From assembly GCA_027596945.1 (NCBI GenBank), contig JADGJH010000240.1, positions 1,082-21,737 of the forward strand: a stretch of 20,656 bases of DNA, in the 5' to 3' direction. A program made the translations under genes and the position numbers. The notes beneath the pieces were generated by a model. That model did no database searches. It saw nothing but the letters and a program-made list of their open reading frames with translations, and was not told where the DNA came from. Below, in pieces: positions 1-9,563 of the stretch (position 1 is the stretch's first letter; each line of letters begins with the position of its first letter). The DNA is from Physocladia obscura (taxonomy: Eukaryota > Chytridiomycota > Chytridiomycetes > Chytridiales > Chytriomycetaceae).

Positions 1-820
1 ACGTACAACAATCTGAGGAGATCTGTTCAATTCGCCAATTTGAGGGCCTTTTGATGCACCTCCATAGAGGCACGAGTTTCTAATACCGAGCGGACCACCA
101 AACTCAGTAACAACTTCATTGATTTGCACAGCAAGTTCGCGCGTTGGAGCCAGAACGAGGCAAACAGGGCCTTCACCTCTTTCGACAGATTTTTGCGCCA
201 AAATGTGAATAAAAGCCGGCAACACAAACGAAAGAGTCTTTCCAGAACCTGTCTGCGCAACGCCAATAAGATTTCTTCCCGATAGCGCCATCGGCCAGCC
301 TTGAGCCTGAATAGGAGTTGGAGTAGTGAAGCTCTTGCTTTCAAAAGTTGCCATAATGTTTTTCGGCCAAGCACCATGTTCGAGCTTAAGCATTGGCCGC
401 GGAATGTTTTTCCCTTGCAGAGTCATTTGATGTTTCTCGCGGAATGCAGTGACTTCGGCTTGCGACATGTTTTCAATGTCTGTTGCGGCGCGCGAAAATC
501 AGATTACAAGTTTTCAAAGGGCAGTAAGTGTGCGATAAGAGCAAGAATTTACCTTTGTGTTCGTTGTAAAAGTCTTTAACGAAGGGTGGCAGATTGTCGA
601 ACGAAGGCTTGGTGTTGTATTGATGGACAATATCGTTAAAGCCCCTATTATTTCCGCCGGCAGGTTTGCCGTACGGCGCATATCTGCTACTACTGCCGCC
701 ACGACTAGCTCCGCGCGACGAGCCACCACCACGCGCACCGTAAGAATTGCCACCACCATACGATCCTCCACCGTTTCCGTATGATCCACTTCCGCTTCTG
801 TATGATTCTGGCATTTGCAT
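1..820 (-). CDS. DBP2: DEAD-box ATP-dependent RNA helicase, DBP2/DDX5 type (5' part, runs off the left edge)
   Basis: ATP-dependent RNA helicase of the Dbp2/p68 group, which remodels RNA in transcription, mRNA export and ribosome assembly. Exon 1 is 820-553, an intron of 73 bp (552-480) follows, then exon 2 from 479 leftwards. Residues 1-45 are a Gly/Ser/Tyr/Arg-rich tail with RGG-like pieces, as in Dbp2. Next come the family-specific N-terminal flank (LPPFVKDFYNEHKD), the Q motif (PTPIQAQGWP, about 143-152), Walker A AQTGSGKT (about 164-171), motif Ia PTRELA and the Ib region YGGASKGPQIG. The frame stays open to the edge; positions 6-1 read GTACGT on the minus strand, a good donor just before the expected ATPGRL. 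DEAD, SAT and the second RecA domain lie outside. Start: the first of two Met codons (820, 814). Family call is firm; the choice among DBP2 relatives rests on the N-terminal flank. Confidence 0.93.
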
Positions 821-1110
821 CAAACTGTCAGGAAAAAAAAAAAAAAAAGAAAGAGATAAAACAATCTCCACATGATATTTATTCGAGACAAAAAAGGGGC
901 AACTGACAATCGCTGTTCACAAGCAATATTCTCTTCAATGATTGAAAACTAATTTATTGGAGTGGAAAATAAAAGTTAATATTTTCGAAATATTTTCGTT
1001 GAATATTAAGTAAAAAAAATTGGAACGCGCACATCCCGCACAGAAACGCAAAACTCAACACTCATCAACTCAGGAACCCCACATCTAAAAACCAAAACGC
1101 AAACAATCAA
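821..1110. promoter_or_regulatory. Shared divergent promoter region, helicase / proteasome alpha-2
   Basis: The start codons of two housekeeping genes face away from each other across 290 bp, so their promoters must lie in this AT-rich interval. On the minus strand a run of about 16 T followed by CCTGACAG ends four bases before the helicase ATG (825-848), which looks like a 3' splice acceptor in the 5' leader. No TATA box or known operator is convincing. A role as a bidirectional promoter is inferred from the layout. Confidence 0.5.
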
Positions 1111-2176
1111 ATGGGTGATCGATACTCATTCTCTCTCACGACTTTCTCGCCGTCCGGAAAACTGGTCCAGATTGAATACGCTCTTGCCGCAGTCAACAAA
1201 GGCGTAACGGCCGTTGGGCTCAAAGGAAAGCCAAGCCCACCGACTTAAGAGAAATTCTCTCGCTTTGTATTCTTATTCAGTAAAAGTAACTGTCGTGGAA
1301 TCGATCCAACAAATTAATAGGTTCCAACGGTATCGTTATTGCAACCGAAAGAAAACCGCACACGCCGCTGCTTGACGATAATTCGATCGAAAAAGTTTCC
1401 ACTATTTGCCGAAACATTGGTATGGTGTATTCAGGAATGGGCCCAGATGCCCGTGTTTTGCTTGGTGAGTCTCCCAAATATAGCATGTGTACACTTAGTT
1501 TTCAAATACAAATCTATCCGTAGACAAGGCCAGAAAATCCGCGCAGGAATACAAACGCGTATATCTCGAAGAACCGTCTGTCATGATTATGGTAAAAGAG
1601 ATTGCAAGTATTATGCAGGAATTTACTCAATCAGGGTAAAAATAAAAGAGACACAACTTCAAAACCATTCACTATTTACATTATAAATACGCATTAACTT
1701 TTCTGCCCTCCATCAATTTAATTAATGTTTCTGTTCATTTACTTTTAGGGGTGTTCGTCCTTTCGGTGTTTCACTTCTTGTTGCTGGTTTCGACGACCTC
1801 GGCCCCTCATTGTACCAAGTCGATCCATCTGGCTCATACTTTGCATGGAAAGCGTCCGCAATTGGAAAAAACATGGTCAATGCCAAAACCTTCTTGGAAA
1901 AAAGGTGAATAAAAAACAAAATCAAAAAAACAACATTAAAACCTCACACTCTAAATAATACTCAGATATTCCGAAACGATGGAACTGGAAGATGCCGTAC
2001 ACACAGCCATTCTCACTCTAAAAGAAGGGTACGAAGGGACAATGGCGGAATCGGGAATAGAAATTGGCATTGCGTACCTGGAGCACGCGACTACAAAGGA
2101 AGGCGATAAGATCCAGCAAGGAAAATTCAAGAAATTGACTGAACCTGAAATTAAGGATTACCTTGCCAACCTCTAA
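1111..2176 (+). CDS. PRE8: 20S proteasome subunit alpha-2 (PSMA2/Pre8), five exons
   Basis: Outer-ring, non-catalytic subunit of the 20S core particle. Exons 1111-1225, 1321-1464, 1524-1635, 1749-1904 and 1966-2176 join to 738 bp, 245 residues, with no frame conflict. The N-terminal alpha signature [20 protein letters not shown] is nearly identical to other alpha-2 subunits. Downstream are [42 protein letters not shown] and [14 protein letters not shown], then [18 protein letters not shown]. The C-terminal loop before [14 protein letters not shown] is longer than in human and similar in length to budding yeast. Introns 2-4 are GT-AG (59, 113, 61 bp). Intron 1 (1226-1320) must start with GAAAGC if the conserved VGLK-GSNG junction is to be kept, so its donor is GA rather than GT. 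Identification is very secure. Confidence 0.96.
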
Positions 2177-2205
2177 ACAAATGTTTTTTCTATGGGGTGG
2201 ATGCA

Positions 2206-2211
2206 AATAAA
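2206..2211 (+). terminator. Probable polyadenylation signal of the proteasome gene
   Basis: A canonical AATAAA lies 30 bp after the stop codon at 2174-2176, inside an AT-rich stretch, the expected place for 3'-end processing. Confidence 0.5.
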
Positions 2212-2226
2212 TTTTGATATTCACCT

Positions 2227-2400
2227 GTAAAATATTCTCATATTGTTGCTTTTTTAATTGCACGCTACTCTTGATTTTTTGTTTGCATATCATTCTCGCT
2301 CATGCCGTTTTTCAGACAATGCCGACACTATCGACAAAACGCCTGAAGATAAAGACACCAAGCACTAAGCTCCAGCCTACAAGTACAACAGTTCAATAAA
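2227..2400 (+). other. Unassigned stretch with an exon-like 3' piece
   Basis: A donor-like GTAAAA at about 2227 and a good acceptor (GCCGTTTTTCAG, ending about 2315) flank a candidate intron. The following bases read an acidic tail in one frame (DNADTIDKTPEDKDTKH then stop) and a 26-codon ATG-started frame in another. AATAAA motifs follow near 2394 and 2418. It could be a 3'UTR intron of the proteasome gene, an alternative last exon, or chance. No family is recognised. Confidence 0.2.
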
Positions 2401-2499
2401 TTTGGACGCACTAATACAATAAATGTTCTTTTTTTAACCTGAGCTGCTACTTCTTCCTCCCCCATAAACAGCACCAAACACGCACAAATTGTATTGTAA

Positions 2500-2811
2500 C
2501 GTCGCCCAATTGAATCAGCTACTGGCAACAATTCAACAGACTTTCCCACTGCCATAATAATGGCACCGTCGGAATCTGCAGTGCTGAACTGGTTGATCCA
2601 CGACTACATCGCCATGTTATCCGAGATGATGCTCATGTCGAACCCAAACAGGAACCAACCGAATGCTGTAATGCAGCAAGTCAAGATGCCCGGAAGCGTA
2701 GTCTTGAACGAAGATGGAGTTGAAATGTGCTTGATTTACGAATACATTTGTAAGGGTTTGGTAAAATTTATTCAGGCAAAGAAAAAATTTCCTCTAAAAT
2801 TGATTGTTTAA
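2500..2811 (+). CDS. Unrecognised open frame, possible exon of an unknown or decayed gene
   Basis: An open frame of about 100 codons with an internal ATG at 2560 (MAPSESAVLNWLIHDYI at the start of that part). It has balanced, protein-like composition, unlike the AT-rich flanks. A strong donor (GTAAGG) sits near 2752 just after GVEMCLIYEYI. Downstream, about 2820-2925, a second coding-like piece ends in a stop (SADFPKEARKDGHILY in one frame, a different peptide in another). At 3128-3222, after a TTTCAG acceptor, a third ends NYVKPRDIDQWVAPTNWGSRF. I could not join these into one consistent frame and recognise no family. An intact gene with missed introns and a pseudogene are both possible. Confidence 0.25.
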   Translation, partial: RRPIESATGNNSTDFPTAIIMAPSESAVLNWLIHDYIAMLSEMMLMSNPNRNQPNAVMQQVKMPGSVVLNEDGVEMCLIYEYICKGLVKFIQAKKKFPLKLIV

Positions 2812-3222
2812 ACTGAAAACTTCGACGAGTGCTGACTTTCCAAAAGAGGCTCGAAAAGACGGCCATATACTTTACAGGGAAAATGACCACCAATACGAAC
2901 AAGACGCCTTTGAATAACTAATTTTCCAATACGATTATCTCGTTATGCGCTTCGACCCTTCCAACCTTTGTGCTGATACTGAAACAAAAACTTTTTTCTC
3001 TTAATTCGAAATCAGTTTCCCACGAAAATGATAAGTCTTAATAACACAACGACAAAAGAAAATAAAAAAGATTTCAGCAAAAAATATTAAGTTGTCAAAC
3101 ATTATTAACGAATCAAGAGCCTTTCAGGTTCTGTCTTGGGAAAAGCAAACCGAAATTACGTCAAGCCCAGAGATATTGATCAGTGGGTGGCGCCAACAAA
3201 TTGGGGTTCCCGATTTTTATAA

Positions 3223-3948
3223 TTAGACCCGTTGGTCATGTCACCAAAACAAATAAGTTTTTTTAAATTTCTTTGTGGGATATGATTTTTTAAATACTAC
3301 AATGCCAAAGAAAACTGAAAAGACTTAACAAGTTTGTCCACTCATGTTTGACATAGGTTTTGACTACCCTTATTTTAAAAACTATTTTTGATATTTTCTT
3401 AAAATAAAAAATAAAATAAAAAAAACACAAAAAAAGGATCTGAAATTTATGGGAAATTCAAAATAGAATTGATAGCATGAAAAACTGCAATAAAAGGACT
3501 GTTGCATTTCAACGTTTGAAAAATTTTCAAACAGTAATAAAAATATTTCTACTCTCTCAACTGAACCTGTTATTTTCTGGAATCCACCTGAAACTTCTTA
3601 TGAAAAACGACGAACAAAACACAATTCCGTCCAAGGAGTAAAGTCAAGTCTGCTTTTACAATTGCTTTTCAACAGATTCTGTAATTACGCTTGCTATGAT
3701 TGTGCGTTGTATTCATCAATTCCTTATATATGCCAAATTTACTTGTTGAATGTACAAACTGAAAATAAGCTGACTCATTGTATAGCCAACAAGACCCGTT
3801 TATCAAAAAATTCTTTATAAAACGGACAAAAAAAAAAACACCAAAAGACTCAGCGCAACACCCTTCCCCGTAAAAGTACGTAGAGACTCGATCAAACCGC
3901 AAACAAAGTAACGCACGAAAGACAAAAAGTTTAAACAGTGAGGTGTGA
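3223..3948. other. AT-rich intergenic DNA and 3' flank of the first Rho gene
   Basis: About 725 bp with poly-A/poly-T runs and stops in all frames. I see no convincing coding stretch, RNA gene or repeat. The part next to 3949 is the 3' flank of the minus-strand Rho gene. Confidence 0.5.
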
Positions 3949-5285
3949 TCACAGAAGCAAGCAAACGCCGCCATTTCCCGCGTGGTTCCGTTTTCTGCTA
4001 CTGGGAGCGGCTCCCCGATTTGTCAATGCAGCGCGAGTTGCATGCTCAAAAATTTCATTCACACCCTCGCCAGTACGAGCAGAACATTCCAAGTAACGAT
4101 ATGCTCCAATCTTTTCGGCAACTGCTTGTCCCTGAAAATGTGATTTTTGGTCGATCAGTTTTCAAGTTTGAAAGAAATAATAATATAGAAAAAGGAAACC
4201 TGTTGGGGTGTAACGGGAGATTGCTGAATTTTGCGAAGTTCCTCAATAACACGGGCATCATTTCTGAGATCTTTTTTACAAGCAACGAGAATAATTGGCA
4301 GACCAGCACAAAAGTGAAGGACTTCAGAAATCCACTAAATATAAAATCAAATGCAAAAAAGTAAATAAAGGTAGACGTATGAATTAAGAGGAAATTGTTA
4401 GATGGCGGATTGAAGTGGAGAAAGAAAAAAAAAAAAGAAGAAAGCATGCCTTCTCTTGAACATTGTCTAAGGAGTCCGGACTATCGACAGCAAAGCAAAT
4501 CAGAATAACATGCGAGTCAGGGTAGGAAAGCGGTCTCAATCTGTCATAATCTTCCTGTCCCGCAGTATCCCATAAAGCCAATTCAACTCGGCGGCCATCG
4601 ATTGTAATATCGGCGATATAGTTTTCGAATACCGTGGGCACATAAACCTACCAATTATAAAAGTGAGCAAAACAGTTCCATTGTTTGATGACAATCAAGG
4701 TGTGGGGTAAATGATTAATGAATAAAGACAGATGGAAAGCATAAGTAAACGGAAGAACAATAGGAGAAAATAAACTAAGTGGGAAGGACAGCCAATTAAT
4801 TCCGGCGCAGAACATTGGGAAGAATGATATCGAAAGTGTGTGTTTTTCATAGACAGAGTCCGCCGACAAAGCATCGCAAAAAACAGTGCCGCTGCCACTT
4901 CAACTACTACGCAGAAAATCCGGTGACTACTTCCGGATACTTGTTTTCTTCGAACGGCCGTGTCGAGTTCCGCCTTCAACACCCAATTCAGCGAGAACAA
5001 ACTGAAAGCCTAAACAAAGCTTCGAAAAGCAACATATCAAACGATAAAGCCTCTCAAGTAAAAGCCCAGCACTGGCATTAATATCAGCCACATAGACGAA
5101 GTATACTGGATGATCAAGGGGGTTTTTTGCATCGCACACGCAGAGGATAGGAGAACATTGAGCCGGGAATGTGGGATGATTAGAGTCACCTCCGGAAACT
5201 GCTTTTTCGAGTAAACAATGAGTAGACATGTCTTTCCGCACGCGCCGTCACCGACAATGACAAGTTTCCTTCTGACTTCAGCCAT
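3949..5285 (-). CDS. RHO1: Rho-family small GTPase, Rho1 type (first of three)
   Basis: Membrane-anchored GTPase that in fungi drives cell-wall glucan synthesis, actin polarity and protein kinase C signalling. Exons on the minus strand are 5285-5190, 4647-4450, 4334-4200 and 4131-3949, giving 612 bp and 203 residues. The numbering matches human RhoA: P-loop GDGACGKT at 12-19, switch [10 protein letters not shown] (T37, F39, Y42), switch [15 protein letters not shown] (about 59-71), G4 CKKD with cysteine where animals have Asn, and G5 ECSAR. The Rho insert ([12 protein letters not shown]) and a short basic stretch RKR precede the CAAX box CLLL, predicting geranylgeranylation. Introns: 542 bp GT-AG, 115 bp GC-AG (donor GCATGC at 4449), 68 bp GT-AG. 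The stretch [19 protein letters not shown] is typical of fungal Rho1. This is the least diverged copy in the cluster. Confidence 0.95.
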
Positions 5286-7058
5286 TGATTTTGTTCAAAA
5301 GTTTCTTTTTTAAGATTTGCATGTCCCAATTTACTTTCACAAACTTCACCATCCAAGTTTGGCTTTTCACTTAATGAATTGAAAAATGATAGATTCGCGT
5401 CTTGTCCCCAACCACGTCTCGGGCAAGCTCTCTTTCCACTCGGATCTCTCTTTCCACTCGGATCACACTTTTTGTACCTTCATTTCTGTTCCCTGAATAT
5501 CTGAGAAATCCACCACTTTTGTCTCAGCAGTGTGATGCCAACTTTCTCCAGCCATTCCACCACGTTTGCATGCCGTACTTTCGTTTTGCCAGAAAAAAAC
5601 ATGCTGCCACGACCATGCCTCAATCGAGAATCGCAACTGCTTTCAGTTGGCATGTATCCATAATTCGGTTCTATGTCTGTTTGACTCTGTCGGTACACGT
5701 AAATATCGGCAAGTTAGATACATGCATCAGCAAAAAATTCATTAGCTGCAAGTTTATGCTATAGAATCGAGTCAAATTGAACAAAATAGATCGAATGTAT
5801 AAGGCGATAGAACCTGTAACATTCAGTTTCACATACAATGGAAGAACATAAACATGAGGACAGAAGAAAGAAATGCAAAGATAGGCCGGCGGTGACTTAC
5901 CGAAAATAAGGGGCACATATTGGTGAATCCGCTGGATTGTTTGCCAATACCCACAGTCTATCCTTATCTCCGTCCAAAGCCAATAAAGCAATTCAAAATT
6001 TCGACTCGACAATTTGCCAACCCTGATATCAGCGCGAAATCACGTTTCAGTTTGGATCGGTGCTGCCTCTTTGCTGCGAATTCGTCCGACTGGAGAATTC
6101 TGTCGCTTTCGAAACGAAACTCAAAAGGTTGTTTGATTTCATCATTGGAAGGCGATGGAAATTTTGGTTACGCGCTCTGCCATAACCAGCGGCGGTTCTC
6201 ACCTGAGGCTGTAATAATGAAGATGATGATGAAGACAAAGACGAAATAAAAGACGGGCTAACACGAGGAGAGCCGTAATATCCACCACCAAATCTTTCAA
6301 AGAGTTTTATACCTGTCCAGATTTGACCATACAATAATTTTCATGTTCCTTCTCTACCAACCCAATTATTAAACATTGGGAAAGTCTCATATGCATATGC
6401 CACTATATCAACATATTCAACCAGGGAATTTATATTGGTAACAAGATCTCAACTTGTTATGCTGATACAAGATTTGAGGTTGTTGATTCAACTCTGCAAT
6501 GCTTAAAGTTTCACTTCAGTTGCCGATCACAATCTACAATGGCAATCACTTAATTATTCATCAATAAACAAATGATGTCTTCCCTGTTCAAAACACTTTA
6601 ATGGTATAATTGTGAACTTGTTATGAAAAACAAGTAAGCATTAAATACATCAGAACTACCAAACAGCCAGCCAATTTACTCGCCAAATACCTCAAGAATT
6701 CCATTTTGTAAATATTGTGGAAAACTTGAGATGTTCAGTTGGAGAATATTTAAATCAGCACAAATGAAATGTCAGAAAACTTAGCTTGACATATGCTGCA
6801 TCCAAGACGGCAGCATGTGATACTGACAGTCATTTGCCTGTTTTGCAAGTGATAAGTCCATTTATTAACTTTATTTTTACTCATGCAATCCAATGCACTT
6901 CTAAATCTTTTCCATAAAACGCTGAGTACAAACAGACAAAACAAGAGAGACTTGTGCCGAAGATGTTCAGTTGACCATGAACAATTCAATCCAATTTGTG
7001 GAGAAAAAACAGAGAGTTCAACCTTTGAAGCTGTTATGAGAAAGAAAAGAGCCAAAAA
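5286..7058. other. Divergent Rho1/Rho-2 intergenic region with possible unassigned minus-strand coding pieces
   Basis: The interval of 1.77 kb separates two divergent Rho genes and must hold both promoters. Parts look coding on the minus strand. An open frame of about 70 codons at 5698-5480 contains VRHANVVEWLEKVGITLLRQ. Another covers about 5975-5897 (ALDGDKDRLWVLANNP) and ends at a strong GTAAGT donor at 5897. A third at about 6334-6202, with a serine run, ends at CAG|GTGAGA. I could not join them in frame and recognise no family, so they may be a decayed gene, a non-coding transcript or chance. From about 6335 to 7058 I see only AT-rich DNA. Confidence 0.35.
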
Positions 7059-7887
7059 ATGTTGGCAGCAGGCGAGAACGCTCCACGAAAAAAGCTCGTC
7101 GTGGTGGGCGACGGTGCATGCGGCAAGACGTGTCTACTCGTTGTGTTTTCTACTAACCGATTTCCCGAGACTTAGTTGAGTATACCACTTGCTGAGCCCA
7201 ATCGCAACCTAATCACCAGCCAATTCAGTGTACCTACAGTGTTTGCCAATTACGTTGCGGACCTGACGGTCGACAGCCAGCCGGTGCAGCTGTCGCTGTG
7301 GGACACTGCCGGCCAGGAGGACTACGACCGTCTGCGGCCGCTGTCGTACCCTGAGACCAACGTGCTGCTGGTGTGCTTTGCTGTCGACAACCCTGACTCG
7401 CTGGAGAACGTGAAGGAAAAGGTGAATCCTTGTGTCGTGTGACTCATGCGTGAAATCCCACCCTCTCTTTCACCTCCACTGTTATATCTCAACTTTCCAC
7501 TTTCCACCAATCTCCTGTCTTGGCAATTTTCCAACGCTAACTTTTATTGTTACTGACTGACAGTGGATTTCGGAAGTCCTTCACTACTGCCCCGGAATTC
7601 CCATTATTCTCGTTGCGTGCAAAGCCGACCTGCGCGACAACCCGCAAGCAATCCAAGAACTTGCCAAAATCGGCAAAAGACCTCTGACGGCCCAACAAGG
7701 CATTACCGTAGCAAACTCGATCGGCGCGAAAAAATACTTAGAATGCAGTGCTCGCACGGGTCAGGGCCTGAGACAGGTCTTTGAAGAGGCCGCGCGTGTG
7801 GCATTGGCGCGTCATAGGCCGGATTCTGCGGGTGGCCGGCCAGGTCAGCGTGGTGGGAAAAAAGGTGGCCCTTGCAAATCTCTTTGA
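7059..7887 (+). CDS. Rho-family small GTPase, diverged Rho1-type paralogue (second of three)
   Basis: Exons 7059-7174, 7229-7421 and 7564-7887 join to 633 bp, 210 residues. A seven-residue N-terminal extension is followed by the P-loop GDGACGKT, switch [10 protein letters not shown], switch [16 protein letters not shown]4 CKAD and G5 ECSAR. The effector loop has Ala where nearly all Rho proteins have Glu40, a residue that contacts effectors. The tail is Gly/Arg/Lys-rich and ends in the CAAX box CKSL (Leu suggests geranylgeranylation). The first intron interrupts the Tyr codon of TYVPT, 5 bp away from the site used in the two neighbours. The second intron is at the same place as theirs (EK|W). 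The third is absent. Exon 2 is about 60% G+C by hand count, clearly richer than the flanks. Nucleotide binding looks intact; effector choice probably differs from the first copy. Confidence 0.93.
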
Positions 7888-7972
7888 GTTTTTGTGTGTG
7901 TGTATCGCGCGCTTTCATTAGCGTTTTTTTTTTTTTTAAAGTATTTAGTCTGGCAGGGAAAATGATTTACGA

Positions 7973-7982
7973 AATAAATAAA
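7973..7982 (+). terminator. Probable polyadenylation signals of the second Rho gene
   Basis: Two overlapping AATAAA motifs lie about 85 bp after the stop at 7885-7887 and before the start of the next gene at 8132. Confidence 0.45.
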
Positions 7983-8131
7983 AAAGCGGCTTCTTTTTTA
8001 TTTCGCAGAGGTTTTTTTGGTAATAGTTGTGAATGTCTTAGAATAATTGTAGGTTTTTGAGATGGAGGCTGAAATTATTTATCCATTTCAGGTTCAAATC
8101 TGATCGTTGTCTCTTGTTTCAAACAAACGAA

Positions 8132-9153
8132 ATGAGCCACTTTGACGGAGCATTTGATCTTCCGAGAGTCAAGTTTGTCGTCGTCGGCGACGGATTCTGC
8201 GGAAAGACTTGCTTACTCACTGTATTCAACAACGGCGAGTTTCCACGGGTGAGAGATGCAAAACAGAACAGAAACAAAAATCACTAAAAGGTAATTCGTG
8301 AACACACTCAAAACAAAAAAGGATTATATCCCGACTGTATTCGAAAACACAACCAAAGTGATCGATCTCGATGGCCGGCATGTGACGCTTGCGCTGTGGG
8401 ACACTGCAGGGCAGGAAGACTATTCGCGACTGCGGCCTTTGACGTATACAGATTCACATGCAATTCTGATTTGTTTTTCGATTGATTCGCCGGACTCACT
8501 TGAGAACGTGGTTAACAATGTAAAATCAAAAAATATATATATAATGATGCAACCCTCGACCTTTCTTCCTTGCTGTATTTCAAATTTGCTATTACCACAT
8601 GATAAAAATTTTGTTTTGTTTTGTTTGGTTTATTGTTTATTCGATTCAGCATTTAATTCTGACATAATTATTATTATGTATATTCTTTGTTTTATTTCTT
8701 ATTTTATTATTTTAAAATCTCAATTTTTTTCCTGCTATTTTATTTAACTTTTTTCTAAAACTTTAATTATTCCAGTGGATAACAGAAGTAACCCATTTTT
8801 GTCGAAACGTGCCGATAGTTCTTGTCGGTTGCAAAAAAGATTTACGAACAGATCCAAAGACGATTGCATTGCTGGAAAAAAATGGGCGAGAACCAATCTT
8901 CACTGAACAAGTAAGAATTTGCATACATTTATAAATTATTTAAACTTTTTCCCATCATTTACAGGGACAAAGCGTGGCAGTGAAAATCCGGGCAAAATAT
9001 TTTGAGTGTTCAGCTCTCACAGGTGAAGGAGTTGATCATGTTTTTGAGCATGCTGCGCGTGTTGCTATGGCGTATAGATACAGAGGAGTTAATGCAAGGC
9101 CTACGGGGACTACAGGAACAACAATAAAATCGAATAAATGTAGTCTTTTATAA
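8132..9153 (+). CDS. Rho-family small GTPase, divergent member (third of three)
   Basis: Exons 8132-8248, 8322-8519, 8776-8910 and 8965-9153 join to 639 bp, 212 residues. All three introns fall at the same codon junctions as in the first Rho gene, showing common descent. The P-loop is GDGFCGKT, with Phe at the usual Ala15. Switch I is [11 protein letters not shown]: Thr37, Phe39 and Glu40 are kept but Tyr42 is Thr. Switch II is [14 protein letters not shown]4 CKKD, and G5 ECSAL, as in yeast Rho2 rather than Rho1. The tail is polar, rich in Thr and Gly, ending in the CAAX box CSLL. The first acceptor (ACAAAAAAG at 8321) lacks a pyrimidine tract, yet the frame and the conserved DYIPTVFEN fix it. 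It lies 244 bp after the second Rho gene on the same strand. Likely an active GTPase with altered effector binding; the exact Rho subclass is unsure. Confidence 0.92.
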
Positions 9154-9497
9154 GTGGATCATGCGTGTTCTCTCTCTTTGTCTCCTTTTTTTACAAGGGT
9201 TTCTGTTTTTTGTAGCTTCAAGTTGTTTTGTCTCCTCCCCCCTCCTCCCTCTATTTTTTCTTTCTTTCTCTCGCTTTCTCTCTGGCTTTTTTATAGTCTT
9301 TGTAGTTTTGTAGTGTTCTATTGAATTTATTAAACTTGATGTTGTATTATAATTTACTATTGTTGTGTCTTACACAACCTGTATTATGTTTGTTAGCACA
9401 AGAGTTTAAATCTTTTGAAAAATTTCTGATTTTGGTGAAGTTTTTGTGTAAACTGAAAGAGTATTAAGAAACACGATACCAGCGAAGTATTTGAGTG

Positions 9498-9563
9498 TTT
9501 CAGTGAAAACTGTCAATTTATTCAAGTAAACAATATACCTTTATGTATTTCAGTGAAAACTGT
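9498..9563. repeat. 16-bp direct repeat containing a small palindrome, two copies
   Basis: TTTCAGTGAAAACTGT occurs at 9498-9513 and 9548-9563, start to start 50 bp. Each copy has CAGT and ACTG arms around GAAA, so it could fold into a tiny hairpin. Function unknown. Confidence 0.7.

Noticed and set aside
27..377. Long minus-strand open frame of 116 codons
   Set aside because: It is an alternative frame inside the helicase exon, whose true frame carries Walker A and PTRELA.
1207..1225. Earlier GT (GTAACG at 1204) as a canonical donor for proteasome intron 1
   Set aside because: It would delete the conserved VTAVGLK strand and break the alignment with all alpha-2 subunits.
8085..8105. GGTTCAAATC, resembling a tRNA B box
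   Set aside because: No matching A box, acceptor stem or cloverleaf around it. It lies just after a TTTCAG acceptor-like site in the leader of the third Rho gene.
9231..9292. C/T-rich tract as a functional polypyrimidine element or triplex site
   Set aside because: It sits just after a stop codon where pyrimidine-rich 3'UTR sequence is common, and no further signal supports a special role.
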